From Nonomuraea muscovyensis (lineage in GTDB: Bacteria > Actinomycetota > Actinomycetes > Streptosporangiales > Streptosporangiaceae): DNA of 64,000 bases. The stretch covers positions 1,240,001-1,304,000 of the forward strand of contig NZ_JACHJB010000002.1 in assembly GCF_014207745.1 (NCBI RefSeq), written 5' to 3'. Shown here one piece after another: positions 1 to 8,984 of the stretch. Position 1 is the first letter of the stretch. Every line of letters begins with the position of its first letter. The notes under the pieces were generated by a model. The model had not been told where the DNA came from and ran no database searches. It saw only the letters and a program-made list of their open reading frames with translations. Made by a program: the position numbers and the translations under genes.

Positions 1-1196
1 GAGAGCACCCACTCGTCGAGGTCCGCCGCGCTGTCCGGGACGGCGTCCCCCAGCCAGGCCAGCGCCCGCCTGGCGCTCTCGAGTTGCTCGGCGGCGTAGT
101 CGGTCAACGTGAGATTGCCCGACCGGGTCATGTAGGACAGGGCGAGCCGCTCCGCGGGCAGGCCGGCGCGCAGGCGATAGGTGTCCCACCACGCCTGGCT
201 GCGATGGGCGAGCTTCTTGAAGCGTTCGACCGGTGGGCGCCGTACCGCCTCGTAGGCGGCGAAAGCCGCGGCGATCGAGGACTCGCCGGCGAGCGCTTCG
301 GCGAGGGCGATCGCGTCCTCGAGAGCGAGCTTGGTGCCCGAGCCGAGCGTGTAGTGGGCGGTGTGAGCGGCGTCGCCGAGAAACACCACGTTGTCGGTCG
401 ACCAGCGGTCGAGCGTCAGGTTGGTGAACCGGCTCCATCGGGTCCGGTTGGTCAGCAGCCTGCGGCCGCGCAACTCGGTGGCGAACACGTCCTCGAGCAG
501 CGCGACGCTGGCGTGGTCGGTCTCCCCGATCGGCGTTTGGATGTCGAAGGCTTGCAGGCCGGCGGAGTGCCAGGTGAGGTCGTCGACCTCGATGAGGAAG
601 GTGCTGCGGTCATCCGCATAGGGATAGGCGTGCAGGACGAAGAGGTCTTCACCGCGCTGGGTGGCGGCGAAGAAGGCCGACTCCACCACGAAGTCGGCGC
701 CACACCACACGAAGCGGGTCCGTCCCAGACTGGAGCGCACGCCCAGCTCGGTGGCGTACTTCTCGCGAGTGCTGCTGCGCACCCCGTCGGCGGCGATGAC
801 CACGTCGGCGTCCAACTGCGCGGCGTCGATGTCGCTCCCGCGGCGGATTTCCACGCCCGTCTCGGTGGCCGCCGTACTGAGGATCTCCAGCAGCGTGGCC
901 CGCCCGATGGCCAGGTTGCGGGCGCCGTGCAGGGTGACGGTCGCGTCGTGACCCTTCAGGCGCAGGTCGTGGCCGGCGTAGGAGGCCGCGCGCACCTGCT
1001 CGGCCGTCGCGGGGTCGGCAACCGCCAGGTTGCGCATGGTCGACTCGGTGAGGCCCACGCCGAAGCCGAAGGTCTCCGCGGCACCGCTCAGCCGCTCATG
1101 GACGGTGACCTGGAGACCAGGATCCTTGAGCTTGAGCAGCCGCGCCGCATACAGACCGGCAGGACCGCCTCCGATGAGCTCGATCTTCCTCGTCAT
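1..1196 (-). CDS. FAD-dependent aryl-CoA hydroxylase, partial
   Basis: Flavoprotein monooxygenase of the PHBH fold, most like the FAD domain of salicylyl-CoA 5-hydroxylase and anthraniloyl-CoA monooxygenase; it would hydroxylate an aromatic acid held as a CoA thioester using NAD(P)H and O2 in the cytoplasm. Seen: GGGPAGLY dinucleotide-binding loop at residues 9-16, a second flavin/NADPH motif (AADGVRSS) near residue 130 and the GDAAH riboflavin motif near residue 280, with the TFGFGVG segment typical of this subgroup. The ATG at 1196 overlaps the upstream ligase stop (ATGA), so the two are translationally coupled. The gene runs off the left edge, so the C-terminus is unseen. Family clear, substrate inferred from the ligase next to it. 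Confidence 0.85.
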   Translation of the reverse strand, partial: MTRKIELIGGGPAGLYAARLLKLKDPGLQVTVHERLSGAAETFGFGVGLTESTMRNLAVADPATAEQVRAASYAGHDLRLKGHDATVTLHGARNLAIGRATLLEILSTAATETGVEIRRGSDIDAAQLDADVVIAADGVRSSTREKYATELGVRSSLGRTRFVWCGADFVVESAFFAATQRGEDLFVLHAYPYADDRSTFLIEVDDLTWHSAGLQAFDIQTPIGETDHASVALLEDVFATELRGRRLLTNRTRWSRFTNLTLDRWSTDNVVFLGDAAHTAHYTLGSGTKLALEDAIALAEALAGESSIAAAFAAYEAVRRPPVERFKKLAHRSQAWWDTYRLRAGLPAERLALSYMTRSGNLTLTDYAAEQLESARRALAWLGDAVPDSAADLDEWVL

Positions 1197-2890
1197 CGCT
1201 CCTCCCGGGCGGTCTCGACGGCGAGCTTGTGCTCGATGTCCTCGCGCAGGTGCTTCTTGGAGACCTTGCCGACATTGGTCAGCGGGAACGCATGCACGAT
1301 CTCGACGCGCTCGGGGAGCTTGTACTTGGCCAACCCAAGCTTCAGCAGATGCTCCCCGAGGGTCGCGACGGTGAGGGGTTCGGCACCAGGCTCGAGGACC
1401 AGGTACGCGCACCCCTTCTCACCAAGCACCGGGTCGGGCATCGCCACCAGCGCGACGGTGCTCACATCGGGGTGCTCGCCGATCAGCTCCTCGACCTCCT
1501 CGGCATGGATCTTCTCCACGCCGCGGTTGATCACATCCTTGATGCGGCCCTCGATCGAGTAGAAGATGCCCTCCGGGGTGACGTGGCGGCGGGCCAGGTC
1601 CCCAGTGCGGTAGAAGCCGTCGCGCGTGAACGCGTTCGTGTTGTGAGCCTCGGCGCGGTAGTAGCCACGGATGGTGTACGGCCCGCGAGCGGCGAGCTCC
1701 CCGAGCTCACCCTCGGCTGCCTCGGTCTCGGTGCCGGGGGCGAGGATGCGGACTTCGTCGCCGGGAGAGATGGGCGCGCCGACGGTATGGTGCCGGACCG
1801 CTTCGGTCGCGCCGGCCGGGGTGAGCAGGAACATGCCCTCGGCCATGCCGAACATCTGCCGCACCTGAATGCCCAACTCGTCGCGGAGTCGTTCCGCGAC
1901 CTCGACGGGCAGCTTCTGGCCGCCGACGACGAAGTCGCGCACGCTGCCGAGGTCCGCGTCGCGCACGTGGGGGGCTTCCAGCAGACGGATCGCGAGGGCC
2001 GGGGGCATCAGGGGCAGCACATCGGGGCGATACTGCTCGATGAACGCCAGCAGATCGGGGATGGCGGCCGTGGGCGCCAGGATCACGCAGGCGCCGGCGA
2101 GGACGGCCGGCTGGATGACCAGGGAGATGCCGGCGTTGTGCACGATCGGGAGCGGGTAGAGCATCCGCGTCCGCGGTGAGTACTGCATCGCCTGGGCCCA
2201 GGCCAGGGAATTGTAGGCGTACTCCTCGTGCAGCCGGGGTGCCACCTTCGGCAACCCGGTCGTGCCACCGGAGAGCTGGAAGACCGCGATGCTCCCCGGG
2301 TCGACTTCCAGGTACGGCAACGGCGCGTCGCTGCGTCCCGCGGCGAGCACCTCCTCGTAGCCGGTCGCGCCCTCGAAGGCCGCTGAGCGGGCGATCACCA
2401 CCTTGTCGACCGACGCCTGGGCGAGCAGCTCCTGCGCCTGCCTCAGCAGCTGGCCGTTGCCGAAGTCACCCTGGGTGAACAGGACGCGCGCCCCGGTGTG
2501 CTGGGCCAGCAGGCCGATCTCCCGAGTCCCGTGCTGCGGCAGGGTGCAGACCGGCCGCACACCGGCAAGCAGGCACCCGAGGTAGGTGACCACGGTCTCG
2601 GCGACGTTGCCCATCTGGAACATCGCCGCCTCACCCGGCCGCACACCCAGGGTCGCCCTGAGCCCACGGGCAAAGGCCCGCGCGTTGTCGAACAGCTGCC
2701 GGTAGGTCCAGGAGACCTCAGGGGTGATCAGGGCCTGGCGGTCGGCATGGAGGTCCGCCGCGCGCTCAAGCTCGAGAGGCAGGGTCCGACCCGACCACCA
2801 GCCCTTCCTCCGGTAGCGCTCGGCACTCTCGTCGTCATAGGGCACGTGGCCATCTTCGGGCGGCGCAGCCGCCGCAGAACTGACTGACAT
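1193..2890 (-). CDS. aryl acid AMP/CoA ligase (DhbE/salicylate type)
   Basis: Adenylate-forming enzyme of 565 residues that activates an aromatic carboxylic acid to the acyl-AMP, then probably to the CoA thioester. Seen: A3 P-loop LSGGTTGLPK near residue 210, the aryl-acid pocket segment PIVHNAGIS, the A5-like FGMAEG, A7 YRTGDLA, A8 GRIKDVINRG hinge and the A10 lysine in NVGKVSKK. The P-loop form LSGGTTG is that of 2,3-dihydroxybenzoate and salicylate ligases rather than fatty acid ligases. The ATG at 2890 is chosen over a GTG 24 bases upstream because the family alignment begins there; no good ribosome site is visible and an operator-like palindrome covers the start. First gene of a two-gene operon with the hydroxylase, matching the salicylate degradation scheme through salicylyl-CoA and gentisate. 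Confidence 0.85.
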   Translation of the reverse strand: MSVSSAAAAPPEDGHVPYDDESAERYRRKGWWSGRTLPLELERAADLHADRQALITPEVSWTYRQLFDNARAFARGLRATLGVRPGEAAMFQMGNVAETVVTYLGCLLAGVRPVCTLPQHGTREIGLLAQHTGARVLFTQGDFGNGQLLRQAQELLAQASVDKVVIARSAAFEGATGYEEVLAAGRSDAPLPYLEVDPGSIAVFQLSGGTTGLPKVAPRLHEEYAYNSLAWAQAMQYSPRTRMLYPLPIVHNAGISLVIQPAVLAGACVILAPTAAIPDLLAFIEQYRPDVLPLMPPALAIRLLEAPHVRDADLGSVRDFVVGGQKLPVEVAERLRDELGIQVRQMFGMAEGMFLLTPAGATEAVRHHTVGAPISPGDEVRILAPGTETEAAEGELGELAARGPYTIRGYYRAEAHNTNAFTRDGFYRTGDLARRHVTPEGIFYSIEGRIKDVINRGVEKIHAEEVEELIGEHPDVSTVALVAMPDPVLGEKGCAYLVLEPGAEPLTVATLGEHLLKLGLAKYKLPERVEIVHAFPLTNVGKVSKKHLREDIEHKLAVETAREER

Positions 2891-2958
2891 ATGAGTCACG
2901 ATAACGACTAGCACGATTTTTAGGCAACGGATACGTCAGAATCTTGACACTTGTGTCA
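2885..2958. promoter_or_regulatory. paired TGAC-N6-GTCA operators between divergent aromatic genes
   Basis: Two 14-base inverted repeats with the same architecture lie 60 bases apart: TGACATATGAGTCA at 2885-2898, covering the ligase start, and TGACACTTGTGTCA at 2945-2958, upstream of the MFS gene. The second is a perfect palindrome. The pair suggests one dimeric regulator controlling both arms, perhaps through looping. No regulator gene is present beside it in the window, so it may sit left of the edge. Confidence 0.6.
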
Positions 2959-3018
2959 TACCCCCCGGAGGATGTGGCCCATGCCACACCCCCCGTCTCA
3001 CGCTTCCGGAGCGCTGAC

Positions 3019-4290
3019 ATGACTTCTTCCGCCCCCGACGACACCCGCCGCAAGACCAACCGGTACATGGTCGTGTTCATCTGCTTCGCAGCGATCGTCT
3101 TCGACGGCTACGACCTGATCATCTACGGGTCGACCGTCCCATCGCTGCTCGCCTACAAGGAGTGGGCGCTCACGCCGGCCGAGGTCGGCGCGCTGGGCAG
3201 CTACGCGCTCCTGGGCATGATGTTCGGAGCGCTGGCATCCGGGCCACTCACCGACCGCTTCGGCCGCCGAAAGATGCTGCTGGGCTGCATGATCCTGTAC
3301 TCCACCATGATGCTGCTGGTCGCGGCCGCGCCCAACCCGGCAACCCTCGGGGTCTTCCGGTTCATCGCCGGTCTCGGATTCGGTGGCGTCGCGCCGGTCG
3401 CCATCGCCCTGGTCGTCGAGGTGGCACGCCCGCACGAGCGCCAGCGGCTCAACGCGATCATGCTCGCCGGATTCTCCGTCGGCGGCGTACTCGCCGCACT
3501 GGCCGCCCTGGCGTTCCTCGACGACGTCGGCTTCCGCGGCCTGTGGGCCTTCGGCGGCATCGCCCTGGTCACGGTCGTGCCCCTCGCCTGGCGCTCCATC
3601 CCCGAGACCGCCCCTGCCGCGCTGGACAAGACCCCGAAAGCGGACGAATCACCGATGCGCCAGCTCGTCAACGGGCGGGCGATCGCCGCCCTGGTGCTCT
3701 TCGCGGTGGCCAACTTCGCCGGGTTCCTCCTGGTCTTCGGCCTCAATACCTGGCTGCCCCAGCTGATGCGCGCGGCCAACTACGACCTCACCTCTGCCCT
3801 GGCCTTCCAGGTCCTCCTCAACCTCGGAGCCGTCGTCGGTGGCATCAGCGGATCCGCCCTCGCCGACCGGATCGGCGCCCGACGCGTCGCCCCCGCCACG
3901 TTCCTGGTGGCCACGATCGCCGTCGCGGTCATGGCCTCGGCCCCGCCGGCAGGCGTCATGGCCGTCGCCACCCTGGCGGCCGGCCTGGGTTCGATCGGCA
4001 CGCAGATGATCGTCTTCGGCTATGTGGCGACCTACTTCGAGACGAGCGTGCGCGGAACGGCGCTCGGCGTCACCACCGGCATCGGCCGGCTCGGCGCCGT
4101 CACCGGCCCAGCCATCGGCGGCATCCTTCTGTCCAGCGGCCTCGGCAACGCCTGGGTCTTCGGATTCTTCTGCGCCATCGCCATCCTCGGCGGCGCGGCC
4201 TGCGTGATCGTCCCCGCACGTCCAACACGACGTTCGAACCCGCCAACACCGCACATGCGGTCAACCACTGAAACAGAGCCGGCCACGTGA
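3019..4290 (+). CDS. MFS aromatic acid:H+ symporter (AAHS family)
   Basis: Twelve-helix major facilitator carrier of 423 residues, predicted to import an aromatic acid such as a hydroxybenzoate with protons. Seen: the DGYD motif in the first helix that is diagnostic of the PcaK/BenK type AAHS family, the loop 2-3 motif GPLTDRFGRRK, and the repeat of that loop in the second half as DRIGARR. The ATG at 3019 has GGAG eight bases upstream and precedes the first helix directly; an in-frame TTG at 2944 lies inside the operator and is unlikely. Its stop overlaps an in-frame GTG of the next gene (GTGA at 4287). Co-transcribed with the esterase, divergent from ligase and hydroxylase. Confidence 0.88.
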   Translation: MTSSAPDDTRRKTNRYMVVFICFAAIVFDGYDLIIYGSTVPSLLAYKEWALTPAEVGALGSYALLGMMFGALASGPLTDRFGRRKMLLGCMILYSTMMLLVAAAPNPATLGVFRFIAGLGFGGVAPVAIALVVEVARPHERQRLNAIMLAGFSVGGVLAALAALAFLDDVGFRGLWAFGGIALVTVVPLAWRSIPETAPAALDKTPKADESPMRQLVNGRAIAALVLFAVANFAGFLLVFGLNTWLPQLMRAANYDLTSALAFQVLLNLGAVVGGISGSALADRIGARRVAPATFLVATIAVAVMASAPPAGVMAVATLAAGLGSIGTQMIVFGYVATYFETSVRGTALGVTTGIGRLGAVTGPAIGGILLSSGLGNAWVFGFFCAIAILGGAACVIVPARPTRRSNPPTPHMRSTTETEPAT

Positions 4291-4304
4291 CAGAGAGAAC
4301 GCGA

Positions 4305-6095
4305 ATGAACATCATTGCCCACACTCCGGGCGGCAAGCCCCCTGGCAACCACGTTGCCGGACGGAAGAAGTCTCACCGGTGGCGCCGCGTCTGCGCTGCC
4401 GTGCTCGTCGCACTGCTCACGACCTCGTTGGCCGGCATGCAGGCGGCGAACGGGACAACCGGCGGCGCGACATCAGCCGCCGACCCCCAAGTAGCGATCA
4501 TGGAACAAGAAGCCGCCTTGGGCAAACAGGCCTACAAGAACCTCTTCAACGGGGACAAGCCCGCCTGCACCACCATGGCCAACAAGTGGATCAAGGACGA
4601 CGCCGGCGACGCGATGCTGCTGTCGACTCGAGAAGCGGCTGCCGGGAACACGGACATCTCGGCGTTTGACGCCGGTGGCGCCGTCATGACCGATCTGAAG
4701 GACAAGACCGTCCCGACACCGCGCCACTGCGTCGTGTCCGGGTACGTCGCCCCGCAGGTGTCCTTCGAACTGCGCCTGCCGGACCCCAAGGCGTGGAACG
4801 GTCGATTCATGCTGGTCGCGTGCGCCGGATTCTGCGGGACAGTGAACTCATCGGCATGCAACCCGGGTCTGTCCCGGGGGTACGCAGTGGTGACCACGAA
4901 CGGCGGACACACCGGCTCCCCTGGTTTCGAGGCCGCGTGGGCCCACGGCGACAACGCGGCGCGGCACGACTTCGCCTATCGCGCGAATCACGTCGCCTCG
5001 CTCCTGTCCAAAGAGATCGTCGCCGCCTACTACGGAAAGCCCGCGGCGTACTCCTACGTGGTCGGCTGCTCGAAGGGCGGCAACTCCGCAGTCCGGTACG
5101 CGTCCCGCTACCCCGCCGAGTTCGACGGAATCCTGGCCAGCGCACCGGTGCTGGACTACCAGGGACGCGTGAGCACCTCCTTCTCCTGGCAGGCGCAGGC
5201 GCTCGAGAAGGACGGGAAGACACTGTTCAGCCCCGCCGACCTCCAGGTGCTTCACACGTCCGTCCTGAACCAGTGCGACGGGATGGACGGACGCACGGAC
5301 GGCATCCTCAATGATCCAGCCGCATGCAAGCCCGACTTCGCCACCATGGCCTGCGACCGGTCCAAGCCTTCCGGCCAGAATTGCTTCTCGAAGGCCCAGA
5401 TCGACGCCCTGCGGAAGCTGTACGCACCCCCGGCGGACTCCAAGGGGCGTGTGGTCTACCCCGCAGGCCAGACGCCCGGGTCGGAACTGAACGCGACTCC
5501 CTGGCTCGCCGCGATGCCGGAGGTGCCCGGCACGCCACTCGTGGAACACGGCGCCGACCAGTGGCTGAGATACATGGCCTACTCCAGGCAGTCCGACGGC
5601 TCCAACAAGTCGGCCCAGAACTTCGACTTCGACAAAGATCCCGCCGACATGGAGGCGATGGCGAAGGTCTACAACGCCACCACGACCGACCTGGGCAGGT
5701 TCGACAAGCACGGCGGCAAGTTGCTGATAACCCATGGCACCGCTGACGAAGGGATCAGCCTGGCAGCCACTGTCGACTACTACAAGCGGCTCATCAAGGC
5801 CAGCGGCGGCCTGGCCACAACCCAAGCCTTCGCGAGACTGTTCCAGGTGCCGGGAATGGCGCACTGCTCCGGCGGAGCCGGCTACGACAGATTCGACGCC
5901 CTGTCCGCACTCGAAACCTGGGTCGAACGCGGAACGGCCCCGACGAAGATCATCGCCAAACGGTCCGCTCCGTCCGCCGCGGGTGACGAAGCGATTCCTC
6001 TCTTTCCCTACCCGCTTGTCCCCAGATTCCGCGGAACGGGGGACCCTGCGAATCCCGACAGTTATCGCGCGGTGACATCCGCCTCCTGGCGCTGA
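4305..6095 (+). CDS. secreted tannase/feruloyl esterase family (MHETase-like)
   Basis: Serine esterase of the tannase family, predicted to leave the cell and cleave an aromatic ester so that the acid can be taken up by the preceding carrier. Seen (numbering from ATG 4305): twin-arginine-free basic n-region and hydrophobic stretch at about residues 27-44, the CS-D-HC signature of tannases as C255-S256 in GCSKGG, D481 in HGTADEG and H520-C521 in HCSGG, where the two cysteines form the disulphide next to the triad; and a calcium loop CDGMDGRTDG near residue 325. About 596 residues, normal for the family. The ATG has GAGAGA eight bases upstream; a GTG at 4287 overlapping the MFS stop is the alternative. 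Substrate could be a methyl or phenolic ester, or a phthalate-type monoester; it cannot be read from the sequence. Confidence 0.88.
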   Translation: MNIIAHTPGGKPPGNHVAGRKKSHRWRRVCAAVLVALLTTSLAGMQAANGTTGGATSAADPQVAIMEQEAALGKQAYKNLFNGDKPACTTMANKWIKDDAGDAMLLSTREAAAGNTDISAFDAGGAVMTDLKDKTVPTPRHCVVSGYVAPQVSFELRLPDPKAWNGRFMLVACAGFCGTVNSSACNPGLSRGYAVVTTNGGHTGSPGFEAAWAHGDNAARHDFAYRANHVASLLSKEIVAAYYGKPAAYSYVVGCSKGGNSAVRYASRYPAEFDGILASAPVLDYQGRVSTSFSWQAQALEKDGKTLFSPADLQVLHTSVLNQCDGMDGRTDGILNDPAACKPDFATMACDRSKPSGQNCFSKAQIDALRKLYAPPADSKGRVVYPAGQTPGSELNATPWLAAMPEVPGTPLVEHGADQWLRYMAYSRQSDGSNKSAQNFDFDKDPADMEAMAKVYNATTTDLGRFDKHGGKLLITHGTADEGISLAATVDYYKRLIKASGGLATTQAFARLFQVPGMAHCSGGAGYDRFDALSALETWVERGTAPTKIIAKRSAPSAAGDEAIPLFPYPLVPRFRGTGDPANPDSYRAVTSASWR

Positions 6096-6161
6096 CTCGA
6101 CAGGCAGCGTCGGCGGCTTCGGTCACAGAACGCTGCACCTGAAGTTCGACTCGGTCCGCCG

Positions 6162-7052
6162 TTGGAGCCCTCGACCTCCGGCGGCCCCGGGCTCCCGTGG
6201 CCCGGCGAGGCTCTCCACGAGGCGGCCCTCATCCGGGCCCGGCGCGGCGAGCCGGACGGCGTGCGCGTGCTGGTCAAGGCGTCCCCGGAGGGCCGCCGCC
6301 CGTTCGTGGCGGCCGAGGCCGCCATGGTCCTGGCGTCCGCAGGGCTACCGGACGACGCGCGCACGCTCTTCGCCGATTACGAGAGGGCCTGCGAGGGTCT
6401 GTGGGGCGAGCCGGTGTGGTACGCGATGATGTGGGGCGGCCAGGCCCGCGCCGGTGCAGCCGTGGGCGGGGCGTATGCGGCGCAGGGCGACCGGGAGCGC
6501 GCGGATCGGTGGTTCGAGAGGGCGCGCGAGGCGCTGAGCGAGCAGCACGGCGAGTGGGACCATCGCCTGCCGGTCGTGTGGGCGCTGCTGGAGTCCGGAC
6601 GGGAGGACGAGGCGCGGGCCCTGCTGGACGAGGGCACCGGCGACCCCGGCCACCGCGCCGGCGTTCCGTTCGTCGGTTACGCGTTGCGCAAGGGCAGGGC
6701 CGACCTCGTCGAACGAATCCTGCGTGAGGCGGAGGGCTGGTTCGACGAGTGGACGGTGGCGCACCTTCTCCGGCAGTACGGGCAGACAGAGCTCCTGCAC
6801 GAATGGGCCGAGCGCAACGGTCTCGCGATCGTGGAACCGAGGGAGCCGGTGGACGAGGACCTCGCCCGCAGGTACGCGGAGATCGCCCGGACCCCTCCGG
6901 CACAGCGGCAGGGGCCGACCGTGGATCTGCTCCTCCGGGCGGCCGAGCAGGGGCGGCTCAGTGCCCGGTGGGGCGCCCCTCGACCCCTGTGGCCCACCGC
7001 ACGCGACCAGCAGGCAAGCGGGGCTAGCCGTACGCGCGCAGGAACGTGGTGA
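6162..7052 (+). CDS. TPR-like helical repeat protein, possibly 5'-truncated
   Basis: Hypothetical protein of up to 296 residues made of helix-turn-helix repeats resembling tetratricopeptides (for example the segments around residues 100-130 and 140-160, with the ADRWFERAREAL and EDEARALLDEG patterns). No enzyme motif. The only start is a TTG without a ribosome site, and the frame is open back to the stop of the esterase at 6095, in the same frame, with no ATG or GTG between them. That makes either an unusual start or loss of the true 5' end at an old junction likely. Its 3' end overlaps the convergent TetR gene by 29 bases. Function unknown. Confidence 0.5.
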   Translation: MEPSTSGGPGLPWPGEALHEAALIRARRGEPDGVRVLVKASPEGRRPFVAAEAAMVLASAGLPDDARTLFADYERACEGLWGEPVWYAMMWGGQARAGAAVGGAYAAQGDRERADRWFERAREALSEQHGEWDHRLPVVWALLESGREDEARALLDEGTGDPGHRAGVPFVGYALRKGRADLVERILREAEGWFDEWTVAHLLRQYGQTELLHEWAERNGLAIVEPREPVDEDLARRYAEIARTPPAQRQGPTVDLLLRAAEQGRLSARWGAPRPLWPTARDQQASGASRTRAGTW

Positions 7053-7653
7053 CCGCCGCCGCGGCGAGCCGGTCGCGCTCGGCGCCGGTGGGGGCGCCGG
7101 CCTCGCCGCCGCAGAACATGGCCCTGTTCACCGGGATCCACAGCAGCAGGCCCATCAGGTGGTCGGCGGCCAGGCGGGGGTCGTCGAGGTGGAGGTGGCC
7201 GCGCGCGGCGAGGCGCTCGAAGCAGGTGACCAAGGTCTCGAGGACGCGCTCGAAGCCCTGCTCGTACCAGGTGCGGCCGAGGTCGGGGAAGCGGTCGGCC
7301 TCGGCGATGATCAACCGGCGCAGCCGCAGCACGTCGGGCTGCAGGAGGGCGTCGAGGAACAGGCGGGCCAGCCTGCCCAAATCCTCCGCCAGGTCATCGC
7401 CGTCGCCGAGCGTGGCCGCGATCGCTCTGGCGAGGCCGTCGAGCTCGGCGGTGGTGGCGAGGATGAGGTGGGTGAAAAGCTGCTCCTTGTCGGTGAAGTG
7501 CTTGTAGACGGTCTGCTTCGACACCGACGCGAGCGCCGCCACCTCGTCCATGCTGGCACCGACGTAGCCGTTGCGCAGGAACACCGCCCTGGCGGCGTCG
7601 ACGATCTGCCTGCGTTTGCGGGCCGTCCGGCCCTCTTCCACTTCCGTCGTCAT
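7024..7653 (-). CDS. TetR family transcriptional regulator
   Basis: DNA-binding repressor of 209 residues. Seen: N-terminal helix-turn-helix (about residues 12-58) with the usual pattern from RRQIVDAARAVF through SVSKQTVYKHF, then an all-helical ligand-binding domain with a C-terminal segment typical of the AefR-like group. The ATG at 7653 has GGGAG a few bases upstream; longer readings are shadows of the divergent gene. It is divergent from the serine hydrolase at 7751, with a near-perfect 21-base palindrome between them, so it probably represses that gene and itself. Ligand unknown. Confidence 0.9.
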   Translation of the reverse strand: MTTEVEEGRTARKRRQIVDAARAVFLRNGYVGASMDEVAALASVSKQTVYKHFTDKEQLFTHLILATTAELDGLARAIAATLGDGDDLAEDLGRLARLFLDALLQPDVLRLRRLIIAEADRFPDLGRTWYEQGFERVLETLVTCFERLAARGHLHLDDPRLAADHLMGLLLWIPVNRAMFCGGEAGAPTGAERDRLAAAAVTTFLRAYG

Positions 7654-7680
7654 GCGCTCCCTTTCTCCGGTGCCAGCAAG

Positions 7681-7712
7681 AGTACTGGACAGTTCCGTAC
7701 TAGCACCAGTAC
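7681..7712. promoter_or_regulatory. TetR operator between divergent genes
   Basis: AGTACTGGACAGTTCCGTACT at 7681-7701 is a 21-base inverted repeat with 8 of 10 pairs matching, and GTACT-N6-AGTAC at 7697-7712 overlaps it, giving three AGTAC half-sites in alternating orientation. It sits 27 bases from the TetR start and 50 bases from the hydrolase start. Confidence 0.65.
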
Positions 7713-7750
7713 CGTACCGTCCAGTTCCGAGAGAGAAATGGACGGATGGC

Positions 7751-8863
7751 ATGAGCGATCTCCAGAAGCAGGTGCAGGAAGCAGCCGACGAGCTCGTCGC
7801 CTCGGGCCGCGAGCGGGGCCTCCAGGTGGCCGTGTACCGCGGCGGCGAGCAGGTGGTCGACGTGGTCGCGGGTGTGGCCGACCCCGGCACCGGGCGGCCG
7901 GTCACCTCCGCCACCCCCTTCTACAACTTCTCGATCGGCAAGGGCGCGACCGCGACCGTCGCCCACGTGCTCGTCGAGCGCGGGCTGTTCGGCTACGACA
8001 CGCCCGTGGCGGAGCTGTGGCCGGAGTTCGGCGCCCACGGCAAGGGCGGTGTGACCGTGCGCCACGTGCTCGCGCACACGGCCGGGGTGCCCGGTGTCCC
8101 GCTGGACACGACGCCCGAGGACGTCTGCGACTGGGGGACCATGGTCGCCGCCCTGGAGAACGCCGAGCCGTGGTGGGAGCCGGGTGCCAAGATGGGCTAC
8201 CACGCCTACACGTTCGGGTTCCTGGTCGGCGAGATCGTCCGGCGGGCCACCGGCAAGCCCATCTCGCAGGTGCTGCGCGAGGAGGTGAGCGGGCCGCTCG
8301 GCGTCGCCGACGAGCTCTACTTCGGCATGCCCGCGGCGGAGCACCACCGGCTGGCGGTGCTGGAGGACGCCCCCATGGAGCTGCCGGCCGACATGCCGTC
8401 GTTCGCGGACATGCCGCAGGACCTGCCGATGTTCAAGGCCGGCCCGATGACCCTGATGCCCACCGCCGAGCTGGGCAACCGTCCCGACTACCTGTCCGCC
8501 GACATCCCCGCCGGCGGCAAGACCTCGGCCAGGGCCATCGCCCGCATGTACGCGGCGCTGCTGGGCGAGGTGGACGGGACGCGGCTGATCTCGCCCGGAC
8601 GGTTGCGCGAGGTGACGGCCGTGGCGTCCAGCGGCGTGGACGAGGTGTTCGGCATGCCGGCGACGTGGGGACTCGGCTACGGGATCGGCCGGCCCGACTC
8701 CTCGCCGGAGGAGACGCCGACGGTGTTCGGCATGGCCGGGGCCGGGGGCAGCGCGGCCTACGCCGACACCGCCACCGGCGTCGCCGTCGCCATCACCAAG
8801 AACCGGCTGACCAACGACTTCGACACGGTGACCGTGATCGGCGACATCGTCGCCCGCGGCTAG
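7751..8863 (+). CDS. class C beta-lactamase-fold serine hydrolase
   Basis: Penicillin-recognising fold enzyme of 370 residues, closest to family VIII esterases and EstB-like hydrolases rather than to true beta-lactamases. Seen: catalytic SxxK as S61-I-G-K64, the tyrosine motif in YHAYTFG near residue 153, and a C-terminal AGAGGS replacing the usual KTG/HxG block. No signal peptide, so it is cytoplasmic and unlikely to act on periplasmic peptidoglycan or to give resistance by itself. The ATG at 7751 is the only start that begins the domain; ribosome site weak. Controlled by the divergent TetR. Substrate unknown. Confidence 0.82.
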   Translation: MSDLQKQVQEAADELVASGRERGLQVAVYRGGEQVVDVVAGVADPGTGRPVTSATPFYNFSIGKGATATVAHVLVERGLFGYDTPVAELWPEFGAHGKGGVTVRHVLAHTAGVPGVPLDTTPEDVCDWGTMVAALENAEPWWEPGAKMGYHAYTFGFLVGEIVRRATGKPISQVLREEVSGPLGVADELYFGMPAAEHHRLAVLEDAPMELPADMPSFADMPQDLPMFKAGPMTLMPTAELGNRPDYLSADIPAGGKTSARAIARMYAALLGEVDGTRLISPGRLREVTAVASSGVDEVFGMPATWGLGYGIGRPDSSPEETPTVFGMAGAGGSAAYADTATGVAVAITKNRLTNDFDTVTVIGDIVARG

Positions 8864-8984
8864 ACAGTCGTGAGGCGCGATGGCTGCCGTGGCCCCCGGC
8901 CCGTGGGCACGGGCGATCTCACGCCGCCCTTCGGCGAAGTCCGCGAGGATCAGGTCCACGTCCACGATCTCGCGCGGGCCGTCA

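Noticed and set aside
84..1562. Long plus-strand ORF over the hydroxylase and ligase genes
   Set aside because: It is antisense to two clear enzyme genes, has no motif and a composition typical of a shadow in very GC-rich DNA.
2944..3018. TTG start extending the MFS protein by 25 residues
   Set aside because: The TTG is part of the operator palindrome, and the ATG at 3019 has a proper ribosome site and matches the family start.
7751..8863. Beta-lactamase resistance gene
   Set aside because: It lacks a signal peptide and the KTG/HxG motif, and resembles cytoplasmic esterases of the same fold.
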